A DNA stretch of 64,000 bases, from assembly GCA_963703045.1 (NCBI GenBank), contig OY969782.1, forward strand, positions 868,001 to 932,000, in the 5' to 3' direction. Each line of letters begins with the position of its first letter. The first letter of the stretch is position 1. The notes under the pieces were generated by a model, which was given only the letters and a program-made list of their open reading frames with translations, was not told the DNA's origin and did no database searches. The stretch comes from Miltoncostaea sp963703045 (GTDB taxonomy: Bacteria; Actinomycetota; Thermoleophilia; Miltoncostaeales; Miltoncostaeaceae). Position numbers and translations under genes: made by a program. Shown here piece by piece: positions 56,589 to 64,000 of this stretch.

Positions 56589-58433
56589 GGGGTGGACTCC
56601 TCGGTCGCCACCGGGATCTCCGTGTCGGTGCGGCCCTTCGTGAGCGTGGCGCGGTTGAGCGGGCGCATCGACTTGGCGATCTCCTCGAGGGTCTTGGCGC
56701 TGAGCTCGTTCATGAGGGTGTTCGAGACCCAGTACCAGGTGCTGCCGGACCGGAACGCGACGCGCTGGAGGTTGCGTCCGTCGTAGAACGTGCGGTACTC
56801 ACGGCCCCCGCTCGTGTAGCGGGTGTCGCTGTCGACGATCGGCGGGTCCTTCATCGACGTCATCGAGATGCTCCAGTACTTCGGGGCGCCGCCGACAGAG
56901 ATGCGGAACACGATCTTGAGGCCCGGCGGACCGCTGTCGCCGCCGTCCTTCGAGATGCGGTAGGCGCGCACGATGCGCACGTCGGAGCCGGTGGCGACCT
57001 TGAGCGGCGCCATCAGGCGCATGCCCTGCGCCTCCGAGCGCAGGCCGCGCAGCGGAGCCACGAGGCTGGTCGTGTCGACGGTGTCGGCCGCGGGCCGGGC
57101 CTCGGCCTTCGGCGGCGTCGCGAGCGTGCCGGTGAAGTCGGCGCCGGCCACCACGACCACCTGGTTGCCCCGGCCACCGCCGTTCTCGAGGGCGCCGATG
57201 GTGGCCCCCGGCCCCAGCAGGGCCGCGATCTTGCGTGCGGGGTCGCGGTAGCCGTCGGCGTAGTAGACGGCGCTCGAGGCGAAGTCGAAGTCGGCGGCGT
57301 TGCCGCCCGACCCGGGTGCGGTAGCGCTTGTCGGCGAGCGCCTGCGCCACGTCCTCGGCCGCGAGCAGCGTGCCGCTGCCGTTCAGCACGGTCACCGTGA
57401 CCTCGCTCGGGTCGATCGGCTTGGCCGTGTTCGTCTCCTGGACGAACTCGGGCTCCTTCCAGAGGGCGACCTTGGCGTCGATCTCGGACTGATCCGCCAG
57501 CTCCACCGACGCCCCGTCGATCATGCCGCTGCTGCCCTCGATCGACGCCCGCGCGATGCGGTCCTTCGGGACGAACAACGCGAGGTTCATCAGCTTGATG
57601 AAGCGGCCCGGGTCCTCGATGCTCATCTGCAGGGTCTTGTCGGCGAAGATCTTCCGCAGGCTGGTGACGTTGCTGAAGTTGCCGAGCTGGGCCGCCTGGC
57701 GCTTGAGCTCCGAGAGGAACAGCTGCTGGCGGGCGTCGCGCGCGTACGTCGAGTCGGTGTGGCGGTAGCGCACGTAGGCCAGGGCGTCCGACCCGTCCAG
57801 GCGCTGGTAGCCCGGCAGGATGTCGATGTCCGAGAAGTTGGTCGCCGCGGTGCCGATGTTCTTGTTGTAGTAGCGGCGGTCGACGTCGATGTAGACGCCC
57901 CCGACGCGGTCGACGAGCTTGGCGAACCCCGAGAAGTCGACGACCACGTAGTCGTTGACCGGCTGCCCCGTGAGCTGCTTGACGGTGTTGATCGTGGTGG
58001 CGGGGCCGAAGCTGTATGCCGAGTTGATCTTGCCCTGGCCGTGGCCGGGGATGTCGACCCAGAGATCGCGCGGGAACGAGAGCATCGAGATCAGGTCGCG
58101 CTGGGGGTCCATGCGGACCAGGATCAGCGAGTCGCTGCGGCCGGGGTCGCCGTCGGAGGGCCGGGTGTCCGATCCGATCAGGAGGATGTTGGTGGGCTGG
58201 CCGGGGAGCACCGGGCGGGTCGCCGCCCGCGCGGCCTTGGCCTCGGCCGTGTTGGGCACCGCGACCTCGAGGGTGTCGTCGAGGTAGATGTAGGCCCCGC
58301 CGAGGATCGACACGACGAGGCCGATCGCGGCCCACAGCGTCCAGCCGACGATGCCGACCCACATGCGGCGCGCGCGCGGCACGCTCCAGTAGCGGGTCTC
58401 GCGGGGGGGCTGCTCGCGACGGGGCGGGCTCAC
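56585..58433 (-). CDS. LytR-CpsA-Psr family protein with LytR_C domain, one frameshift
   Basis: LCP enzymes attach glycopolymers to peptidoglycan at the outer membrane face. One N-terminal membrane helix (IVGWTLWAAIGLVVSILGG) is followed by the LCP domain: NILLIGSDTRPSDGDPGRSD, SFPRDLWVDIPGHG, KINSAYSFG and YVRYRHTDSTYARDARQQ. The LytR_C domain (TVTVLNGSG) is cut by one surplus base at about 57305, continuing as NAADFDFASSAVYYADGYRD in the next frame, then about 200 further residues. The joined product is near 615 residues. The GTG start overlaps the M20 gene stop. Confidence 0.85.
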
Positions 58434-59542
58434 GCGGACCGCACCTCGCCGCCGGGGGCGGGGGCGGGCAGCTCGGCGACCATGCGCGCGAAGTCGGCGA
58501 GGGCCCGCCGGTAGCGCGGGAGGCTCTCGATCTCGACGTACTCCTCGGGGCCGTGGTGGCCCGCCCCGCGCGGCCCGAACTCGACCGCGGGAACGCCGAC
58601 CTCGAGGAACGCCACGGCGTCCGAGGCGCCGTCGCGCCCGACCGAGGCGGCCGACGGCTCGTAGCGCCCCGCGGCGTCGAGCAGCGTCTGCACCATCAGG
58701 TGGTCGGGCGACACGTCGGCCGGCGGGCGCTCCAGCAGCACCTCGACCCGCGCCGCGGGATCGAGCGAGAGGATCTGCGCCAGCACCTCGTCGGGCGACT
58801 GGCCCGGCAGGTAGCGCACGTCGACGTCGAGCCGGCAGTGGTCGGGGACCTTGTTGACGGCGTCGCCGCCCTGGATGCGACCGAGGTTGATGGAGGGGTG
58901 CTCGAACAGCGGTGCCGACTCCCGGGCGAAGGGCAGGGTGGAGATGCGGCGGTACATGTCGATTCCGCGCAGCACGGCATTGTCCCCCAACCAGGGCGTC
59001 GCGCCGTGCGCCGCGGTCCCGGCGACGTCCACGCGCAGCATCAGCACGCCCTTCGCCTGCACGCCCACCCGCATGTCGGTCGGCTCGCCGCAGACGACGA
59101 AGTCGGCCCGCAGCCCGTCGTGGACCATCATCTGGGTGCAGTTCACGCCCGGCTCGGAGCGCTCCTCGTCGGGCACCACGATCAGCTCGACCACCGCGCC
59201 GGTCAGGCCCCCGCCGGCCAGATCGGCGACGGCGAGCATCATCGCCCCGAGAGCCGCCTTCATGTCGTAGGCGCCGCGGCCGTACAGCCGCCCGCCGTCG
59301 ATGCGCGGGCTGAACTGCCCGGCGTGTCCGGGGACCACGTCGATGTGCCCGTGGAATACCAGGCGGGTGGGGCCGGCGCCGACACGCGCCACCAGGCTGC
59401 GCCGTCCCCCGGTCTCGATCTGGGAGACGGTCGCGCCGCGGGCCTCGAGCCAGCCGGCCACGAAGTCGGTGGCCTGCCCGATCCCCGAGCGGCGGGACGT
59501 GTCGTAGGCGATCAGCCGCTCGGCGAGCAGGACCTCGTCCAC
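58430..59542 (-). CDS. M20-family peptidase, DapE/ArgE-like
   Basis: A zinc-dependent amidohydrolase of 370 residues. Metal and catalytic residues appear in LVFHGHIDVVPGH (His, Asp), LYGRGAYDMKAALGAMM (Asp), VPDEERSEPGVN (Glu pair) and GAGHHGPEEYVE (His). The dimerisation-domain His is in GTAAHGATPWLGDNA. Succinyl-diaminopimelate desuccinylase or acetylornithine deacetylase is the likeliest activity; they cannot be separated by sight. GTG 59542 was chosen: a -10 TATCCT seven bases upstream suggests a leaderless message. It heads the seven-gene envelope/methyl-cycle operon. Confidence 0.88.
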   Translation of the reverse strand: MDEVLLAERLIAYDTSRRSGIGQATDFVAGWLEARGATVSQIETGGRRSLVARVGAGPTRLVFHGHIDVVPGHAGQFSPRIDGGRLYGRGAYDMKAALGAMMLAVADLAGGGLTGAVVELIVVPDEERSEPGVNCTQMMVHDGLRADFVVCGEPTDMRVGVQAKGVLMLRVDVAGTAAHGATPWLGDNAVLRGIDMYRRISTLPFARESAPLFEHPSINLGRIQGGDAVNKVPDHCRLDVDVRYLPGQSPDEVLAQILSLDPAARVEVLLERPPADVSPDHLMVQTLLDAAGRYEPSAASVGRDGASDAVAFLEVGVPAVEFGPRGAGHHGPEEYVEIESLPRYRRALADFARMVAELPAPAPGGEVRSA

Positions 59543-59549
59543 GTCGGGC

Positions 59550-59579
59550 AGGATAGCCGAGCCCCGGCCGATCGTGACA
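59550..59579 (-). promoter_or_regulatory. Promoter for leaderless M20-led operon
   Basis: Minus-strand TGTCAC (59574-59579) and TATCCT (59550-59555) are 18 bases apart. The -10 element ends seven bases before the GTG start, so transcription would begin at or next to the start codon. Confidence 0.4.
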
Positions 59580-59672
59580 CCCGGGGCACGCGGCGGGCGG
59601 GCGTCCCCGCCGTGACGGGGTTTAACCGCGCGCACCGGGCTCGTCCGCCCCGTCCGATCTACGCTCGTAGGA

Positions 59673-60479
59673 GTGCTCGCCGCCCTCCTCAGCGCGCTCG
59701 TGCTCGCCCTGCCCGCCGCCGCGCCGGCCGAGCGCCCGATCGCGATCCGCGCGTCGGACGGCGTGGTGCTGGCCGGCACCCTGAGCGTGCCGGCGGGCGC
59801 CGGCCCGTTCCCGGCGGCGGTCCTCGTGGGCGGCTTCGGCCCCGCGGGCCGCGACGGCTCGTTCGGCCGGCGCGGCGGCCCGTACCGGGAGCTCGCCACG
59901 CGGCTGGCGCGGGACGGCGTGGCGGTGCTGCGCTACGACAAGCGCGGCATCGGCGACTCGGGCGGCGCGGCCCTGAGCTGGCTCGACGCGCGACCGCTCG
60001 AGCGCGACGCCGCGGCGGCGGCGCGGGCGCTCGCCGGGCTGCCCGGCATCGACCGCGCCCGGGTGGCGCTCATCGGACACAGCCAGGGCGGCGATCTGGC
60101 CCTCGCGGCGACACCGCGCACCCCCGCCACGCGCGTCGTCACGCTCGCGGCGCCCGGCCGCCCGCTCGGCCTGCTGCCCCGCGTCTCGGGCGGCGCCAAC
60201 CGGTTCCTCCGCCGGCTGGCCGGGCCGGCCGTCGCCCGCGCGACGCTGCGGTCCGACCCGGTCCCGGCCGCCCTGCGCATGCGCCTCCCGGCCCTGCTCG
60301 TGCACGGCACGCGCGACGGGACGGTCCCGGTCGGGGACATGGCCATCCTCGCCGCGGCCCGCCGGGGGGCCGGACTGCCCACCCGCACGGTGCGGGTGCC
60401 CGGCGCGAACCACTTCCTAGAGGTCGAGGGCCGCATCCCCGCCGCGACGATCCGGCAGATCGCGGCCTTCGTCTCCTGA
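59673..60479 (+). CDS. Secreted or membrane-linked alpha/beta hydrolase
   Basis: A 268-residue serine hydrolase with a short N-terminal signal (LLSALVLALPAAAPA). The fold shows VGGFGPAGRDGS (oxyanion region), LRYDKRGIGDSGG, the nucleophile elbow IGHSQGGDLAL, Asp in HGTRDGTVPVGD and His in PGANHFLEVEG. The substrate is unknown. The GTG start follows GTAGGA very closely, and TACGCT nearby may be the -10 element. Its last 63 bases overlap the end of the convergent MFS gene. Confidence 0.82.
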   Translation: MLAALLSALVLALPAAAPAERPIAIRASDGVVLAGTLSVPAGAGPFPAAVLVGGFGPAGRDGSFGRRGGPYRELATRLARDGVAVLRYDKRGIGDSGGAALSWLDARPLERDAAAAARALAGLPGIDRARVALIGHSQGGDLALAATPRTPATRVVTLAAPGRPLGLLPRVSGGANRFLRRLAGPAVARATLRSDPVPAALRMRLPALLVHGTRDGTVPVGDMAILAAARRGAGLPTRTVRVPGANHFLEVEGRIPAATIRQIAAFVS

Positions 60480-61697
60480 GCGCATCGCCGCCTCGTCGCG
60501 TGGGGCGTCGATCTCGCGCACGGGGTGGCGCAGACTCCAGAGCCCCCACGCCCCGAGCAGCGCGGCGCACCCGGCGAGCGTCGCCGAGATGCCCGCCTCC
60601 TCGGCCACCAGGCCGGCCACCGTCGAGCCGAGCGCGATCGGGCCGATCACCGACAGCTGGTAGAGCCCGAGCAGGCGGCCGAGCAGGCGCGGCGGGGCGC
60701 GCAGCTGGGTGGCGGTGTTGGTGGCGGCGAACATCCAGATCCAGAACGCCCCGGCGAAGGCCATGCCGGCCAGGCCGAGCGTGAACCACGGCGTCAGGGC
60801 GACGACCATCAGGCCGGCCGCGAAGAGGGTCGTCGCGGTCGGCAGCGCCAGGTGGCGCGGGTAGGAGCGGGCGTGCAGCCGCTCGAGCAGCCACGCGCCG
60901 CCGAGCGCCCCGCCGCCCATCGCCCCCAGCAGCAGGCCGAGCCCGGTGGCGCCCGCGTCGAGGCGGTCGGCCACGACCGGCGCGAGCTCCTGGATCGGCG
61001 ACGCCAGGGTCGTGAAGATGGCCATCCCGACGACCAGGCGCCGGATCGCCGGGTCGCCGGCCGCGTAGCGCAGCGCGTCGGACATGCGCACCCGGGACCC
61101 CCCGTGCACGACGGCCGGGCGGGGCGAGAGGCGCAGCAGCACCCAGACCAGCGCCAGGAACGAGACCGCGTTGAGCGCGAAGCAGGCCGTCGCGCCGAAC
61201 AGCACCAGCACCCCGCCGCCGATCGCCGGCCCCGCGAGGCGGGCGACGTTGATGCCCGCGGCGTTGAGGCTCACGGCCTGCGAGAGCCTCGGCGCGGGGA
61301 CGAGCGCGGGGATCAGCGCGAGCATGGCCGGCAGGCCGAGCGCGAAGCCGAGCCCCACCGCGAAGGTGAGCACGTAGATGGCGGCCACGTGCGTACCGCC
61401 GACGAGCGTGATGACGGCCAGCGCCGCCGCCGCGACGGCCTGCAACCCGAAGGTCCAGGCGCCCACCAGGCGGCGGTCGAAGCGATCCGCCAGACCGCCG
61501 GCGTACGCCGAGAAGGCGATCGCCGGGGCGCGGGTGACGAGCGCCAGCGCGCCGACCGCCGCCGGGCTGCCGGTGGCCTCGAAGATCAGCCACCCGCTGG
61601 CGACGATCTGCAGCCACGACCCCGCGTTGGAGGCGAGGCTGGCGAGCCAGACGGCGCGGAAGTCGCGGATGCGCAGGATCTCCGGGACGACGGCCAT
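60417..61697 (-). CDS. MFS exporter (MFS_3 / EntS-like)
   Basis: A 426-residue, 12-helix major facilitator of the MFS_3 group, which includes the enterobactin exporter EntS and many drug exporters. Motif A is GGLADRFDRRLVG, and the N-terminus begins ILRIRDFRAVWLASLASNAGS. Helices are evident throughout; the last about 25 residues are charged and cytoplasmic. The ATG at 61697 is the first sensible start. The transported compound is not known. Confidence 0.88.
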   Translation of the reverse strand: MAVVPEILRIRDFRAVWLASLASNAGSWLQIVASGWLIFEATGSPAAVGALALVTRAPAIAFSAYAGGLADRFDRRLVGAWTFGLQAVAAAALAVITLVGGTHVAAIYVLTFAVGLGFALGLPAMLALIPALVPAPRLSQAVSLNAAGINVARLAGPAIGGGVLVLFGATACFALNAVSFLALVWVLLRLSPRPAVVHGGSRVRMSDALRYAAGDPAIRRLVVGMAIFTTLASPIQELAPVVADRLDAGATGLGLLLGAMGGGALGGAWLLERLHARSYPRHLALPTATTLFAAGLMVVALTPWFTLGLAGMAFAGAFWIWMFAATNTATQLRAPPRLLGRLLGLYQLSVIGPIALGSTVAGLVAEEAGISATLAGCAALLGAWGLWSLRHPVREIDAPRDEAAMRSGDEGRDLPDRRGGDAALDL

Positions 61698-61760
61698 CCC
61701 GTGAGTATCGCGTCCCGCGCCGCGCCCAGCCCCGGCGGCCGCGTGGGAGGATGTGCCGCC

Positions 61761-62342
61761 GTGCGCCGCCCCACGCAGACGACCGCCCCCACGCCCGACG
61801 TGCGCGCGGCCACGGCGGCCGACGCCGCCGCGATCGCGGCGATCCACCTCGCGGCCTGGCGCCGCGCCTACGCCGATGTGTTCCCGCCCGACGCGCTGGC
61901 GGGGGTCCTGCCCGCCGACCGCGAGCGGGCGTGGGCGCGCACGCTCGCGGCGGCCGCGCCTCGGCGGCGGGTGCTCGTGGCGGGGCGGCCCGGCGGCGCC
62001 CCGGAGGGGTTCACCGCCTGGAGCCCGACGCGCGACGACGGCGGCGACCCGGCGACGACCGCCGAGCTCTGCGCGCTCTACGTCGTGCCCGAACGCTGGG
62101 GCGCCGGGGTGGGCCGGGCGCTGCTCGCGCGCGGGGTCGCGCTCGCCCGCGCCGACGGCTACCGGCGCGCGACCCTGTGGGTCGTCCGCGACAACGCGCG
62201 GGCGCGGGGGTTCTACGCCGCCGCCGGCTGGGCGCCGGACGGCGGCGAGCGGGTCGAGGCGGTGCTCGGCGCGCGCGTCCCCGAGGTGCGGTACGCCCTC
62301 GCCGGCCTCGGGGGGCCGGACGAGGCCGGAACCGCCGGCTAG
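61761..62342 (+). CDS. GNAT-family N-acetyltransferase
   Basis: A 193-residue acetyl-CoA-dependent acetyltransferase. Motif A is LYVVPERWGAGVGRALLARGVALAR and motif B LWVVRDNARARGFYAAAGWAPDG; the N-terminus (VRAATAADAAAIAAIHLAAWRRAY, in part) is the usual GNAT start helix. GTG 61761 was chosen, with GGGAGG ten bases upstream. Its TAG stop shares CTAG with the stop of the convergent cupin gene. Confidence 0.85.
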   Translation: MRRPTQTTAPTPDVRAATAADAAAIAAIHLAAWRRAYADVFPPDALAGVLPADRERAWARTLAAAAPRRRVLVAGRPGGAPEGFTAWSPTRDDGGDPATTAELCALYVVPERWGAGVGRALLARGVALARADGYRRATLWVVRDNARARGFYAAAGWAPDGGERVEAVLGARVPEVRYALAGLGGPDEAGTAG

Positions 62343-62758
62343 TCCTCGCGGATCGGGACGGGCGCGGCGGCGTACTCCTCGTCGGTGACATGGGCCCCCC
62401 AGGCCACGTGCGACCCGTCATCTCCGCTCTCGTGCACCGCGAGGTGGGTCAGGAACGACCGCGGGCCGGCCCCGTGCCAGTGGTCCTCGCCGGGGGCGAA
62501 CTCGACGGTGTCACCGGCCCGCACGACCTCCGGAGGCGCTCCGCGCCTCCCCACGAGCCCCTCGCCCTCTGTCACGTGGATGACCTGGCCGAGCGGGTGC
62601 GTGTGCCACGCCGTGCGCGCCCCGGGGGCGAAGTGGACGCTCACCACCCTCACCCGGGCGGGCTCCGGCGGTGTGGCGATGTCGTCCACCCAGACCGGGC
62701 CGGTGAACCAGTCGGGCGACGGGACCTTCGTCTCGGGCCGCCGGCGCGTGATCCTCAT
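62339..62758 (-). CDS. Cupin-domain protein
   Basis: A 139-residue single cupin. Motif 1 is PGARTAWHTHPLGQVIHVTEGEG, in part with HTH metal ligands and a later Glu; motif 2 is PGEDHWHGAGP with the final His. Proteins of this size are often quercetinase-like or carboxymuconolactone-associated cupins of unknown role. The ATG at 62758 lies six bases after the FKBP stop on the same strand, so the two are probably co-transcribed. Confidence 0.85.
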   Translation of the reverse strand: MRITRRRPETKVPSPDWFTGPVWVDDIATPPEPARVRVVSVHFAPGARTAWHTHPLGQVIHVTEGEGLVGRRGAPPEVVRAGDTVEFAPGEDHWHGAGPRSFLTHLAVHESGDDGSHVAWGAHVTDEEYAAAPVPIRED

Positions 62759-62764
62759 CGCGCC

Positions 62765-63139
62765 TCAGCCCGCCGAGATCAGATCGACCACGAAGATCAG
62801 GGTCTCCCCCGGCGCGATCACCCCGCCCGCGCCGCGGTCGCCGTAGGCCAGGTGGGGCGGGATGACGAGGCGGCGGCGGCCCCCGACGCGCATGCCCGTG
62901 ACGCCCTGGTCCCAGCCGGCGATGACCTGACCGGCGCCGAGGCCGAACCGGAACACCTGACCGCGGTCCCAGGACGCGTCGAACTCCGCGCCGGACGAGA
63001 AGGCGACCCCCACGTAGTGGACCGCCACGCTCTGGCCCGCGACGGCCTCGGCGCCGTCGCCGACGACGAGGTCGTGGATCTCGAGCTCCGAGGGGGGGTC
63101 TCCCTCGGGCGGGTCGATGTCGGGGCGGTCGAGTGCCAT
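62765..63139 (-). CDS. FKBP-type peptidyl-prolyl isomerase
   Basis: A 124-residue single-domain FKBP. Recognised segments: VHYVGVAFSSGAEFDASWDRG, in part, plus FGLGAGQVIAGWDQGVTGMRVGG, in part, RLVIPPHLAYGDRGAGGVIAPG and the terminal LIFVVDLI strand. It lacks a signal peptide, so it is probably cytosolic. It assists proline isomerisation in folding proteins. Confidence 0.93.
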   Translation of the reverse strand: MALDRPDIDPPEGDPPSELEIHDLVVGDGAEAVAGQSVAVHYVGVAFSSGAEFDASWDRGQVFRFGLGAGQVIAGWDQGVTGMRVGGRRRLVIPPHLAYGDRGAGGVIAPGETLIFVVDLISAG

Positions 63140-63196
63140 GGGGCGGCTCCGGGCTCGGCGGCGGGTCCCCGAAGCCTAACCCGCCGCCCGCCGCGC

Positions 63197-63216
63197 CCGG
63201 GGCGGGGGCGCCCCGG
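63197..63216 (-). terminator. GC hairpin before FKBP gene
   Basis: A perfect 8-bp stem, CCGGGGCG / CGCCCCGG with a four-G loop, in the 113 bases between the small membrane protein stop and the FKBP start. It has no T-tract. Confidence 0.4.
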
Positions 63217-63252
63217 TGCCCGGCGGGCGTCCCCGACGGCGGCCGGGCCGAC

Positions 63253-63543
63253 TCAGCCCGCGAGTGCGACGACGGTCCAGACGACGGGGATGAGCAGGGC
63301 GGCCACGGCGATGGCGATCGTGGCGGTGGCCATGACCGCGGCCTCGCCCGCGCGCCGGGCGCGGGCCGCGACGACGATGGCCCCGAGGGCGAGCGGGATG
63401 CCGATCACGAGCCCCCCGAAGTCGAACCAGTCCCACGGCAGCAGGCTCCCGGGGATCGAGAGCACCGCCAGCAGCAGGGCCATGTGGGGGGCGCCGACAC
63501 CGCCGCGCGGTGCGACGTCGATGTGCGAGGGCTGCGTGGACAC
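63253..63543 (-). CDS. Small two-to-three-helix membrane protein
   Basis: A 96-residue protein with hydrophobic segments around ALLLAVLSIPGSLLPW, FGGLVIGIPLALGAIVVAA and MATATIAIAVAALLIPVVW. The family is not recognised; small DUF-type membrane proteins like this are frequent in actinobacteria. GTG 63543 is well supported by GGGAGG six bases upstream. It lies 105 bases downstream of the response regulator on the same strand. Confidence 0.75.
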   Translation of the reverse strand: MSTQPSHIDVAPRGGVGAPHMALLLAVLSIPGSLLPWDWFDFGGLVIGIPLALGAIVVAARARRAGEAAVMATATIAIAVAALLIPVVWTVVALAG

Positions 63544-63648
63544 GGGGTTCCTCCCGGTGCGGTGGATGGTGGACCCGATCCTGCGCGTCGCCGGACGCCA
63601 CGCCGACCGGGCGTCCACGACACCGGCCCTACGTGCCGGCGCTGGTCG

Positions 63649-64000
63649 TCAGTCCGCGCGGGCGCGCAGGTAGGCGAGCACGGCGAGCACGCGGCGATGG
63701 TCGTCGTCGGACGCCGGCAGGCCGAGCTTGCCCAGGATGCGGCGGACGTGGGTCTCGACGGTGCGGTCGGTGAGCCAGAGCCGCCGCGCGATGGCCCCGT
63801 TGGTGCGGCCCTCCGCCATGAGCGCGAGCACCTCGCGCTCCCGTGCGGTGAGGACGTCGAGCGGGTCCTCCCGCCGCGCGGCGACCAGGGCCGCGACCAC
63901 CTCGGGGTCGAGCGCCGACCCGCCCGCGGCCACGCGGCGCAGCGAGTCGAGGAAGTCGTCAACGTCGAGCACCCGGTCCTTCAGCAGGTAGCCGAAGCCG
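63649..64000 (-). CDS. LuxR-type response regulator, C-terminal fragment
   Basis: The 5' part lies beyond the window. The visible 116 residues include the end of the receiver domain (GFGYLLKDRV, with the conserved lysine), a linker and a LuxR/GerE helix-turn-helix: LTAREREVLALMAEGRTNGAIARRL, in part, with DRTVETHVRRILGKLGL. It is a NarL/FixJ-type transcription factor normally paired with a histidine kinase, not seen here. Confidence 0.92.
   Translation of the reverse strand, partial: GFGYLLKDRVLDVDDFLDSLRRVAAGGSALDPEVVAALVAARREDPLDVLTAREREVLALMAEGRTNGAIARRLWLTDRTVETHVRRILGKLGLPASDDDHRRVLAVLAYLRARAD

Noticed and set aside
53271..56786. 1171-codon plus-strand open frame
   Set aside because: Antisense to the isomerase, NDP-sugar and ugd genes; it has no family features.

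Overview
The window is about 64 kb of very GC-rich bacterial DNA: dense, mostly minus-strand genes, strongly G/C-biased third codon positions, frequent GTG starts, and many 1-4 base stop/start overlaps (ATGA, GTGA). Gene content and order (ftsE-ftsX, prfB-secA-hpf-comF, infC-rpmI-rplT-trmH-pheST, argCJ/argBD, a tmRNA gene, a LytR-CpsA-Psr protein) point to an actinomycetote, perhaps of the Thermoleophilia/Solirubrobacterales type. The phylum is a reasonable inference; the class is a guess. No rRNA, tRNA, CRISPR array, insertion sequence or prophage was seen.

Layout. 0-8 kb: a truncated DUF5996 gene, a cysteine-rich protein, dnaE, a SnoaL-like protein, then argG translationally coupled to two beta-propeller-like proteins. 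8-12 kb: an anti-sigma-type ATPase, a small secreted protein and a MacB-like ABC exporter. 12-21.7 kb: argD and argB, then argJ and argC. The two arg pairs lie on the same strand but are separated by a five-gene metal block on the opposite strand: a zinc-type CDF exporter and a Mn/Zn ABC importer whose first permease carries a DtxR/MntR-like C-terminal domain. 21.7-29 kb: pheT, pheS, trmH, rplT, rpmI, infC, a small gene, proA and HU. 29-35 kb: accessory metabolism (SRPBCC protein, trypsin-like protease, a dehydrogenase plus sugar-isomerase-like pair, YaaA, small proteins, a methyltransferase). 35.2-38.3 kb: the tmRNA gene, divergent from a lutABC lactate-utilisation operon. 38-50.6 kb: a thioester-domain surface protein, smpB, rnr, a CtpA-type protease, ftsX, ftsE, prfB, secA, hpf and comF. 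50.7-59.5 kb: one tightly overlapping operon running M20 peptidase, LCP protein, UDP-glucose dehydrogenase, NDP-sugar pyrophosphorylase, phosphoglucose/phosphomannose isomerase, ahcY and mtnA, linking envelope-sugar synthesis with the methyl cycle. 59.6-64 kb: a hydrolase, an MFS exporter, a GNAT enzyme, a cupin, an FKBP, a small membrane protein and a truncated LuxR-type response regulator.

Three things stand out. First, the tmRNA has a sound acceptor stem, including the G3-U70 alanine identity pair, and a good tag, but its T-loop reads GGCAGTG instead of the near-universal TTCRANN pattern. Second, four genes (rnr four times; the thioester protein, ugd and the LCP gene once each) contain one surplus base that breaks the conserved reading frame. 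All seven events are +1 and share no slippery motif, so consensus errors or gene decay are likelier than programmed shifting. Third, several conserved proteins lack an ATG, GTG or TTG where they should begin: CDF at ATC, trmH at CTG, and the NDP-sugar enzyme at a CTG inside a CTGA overlap.
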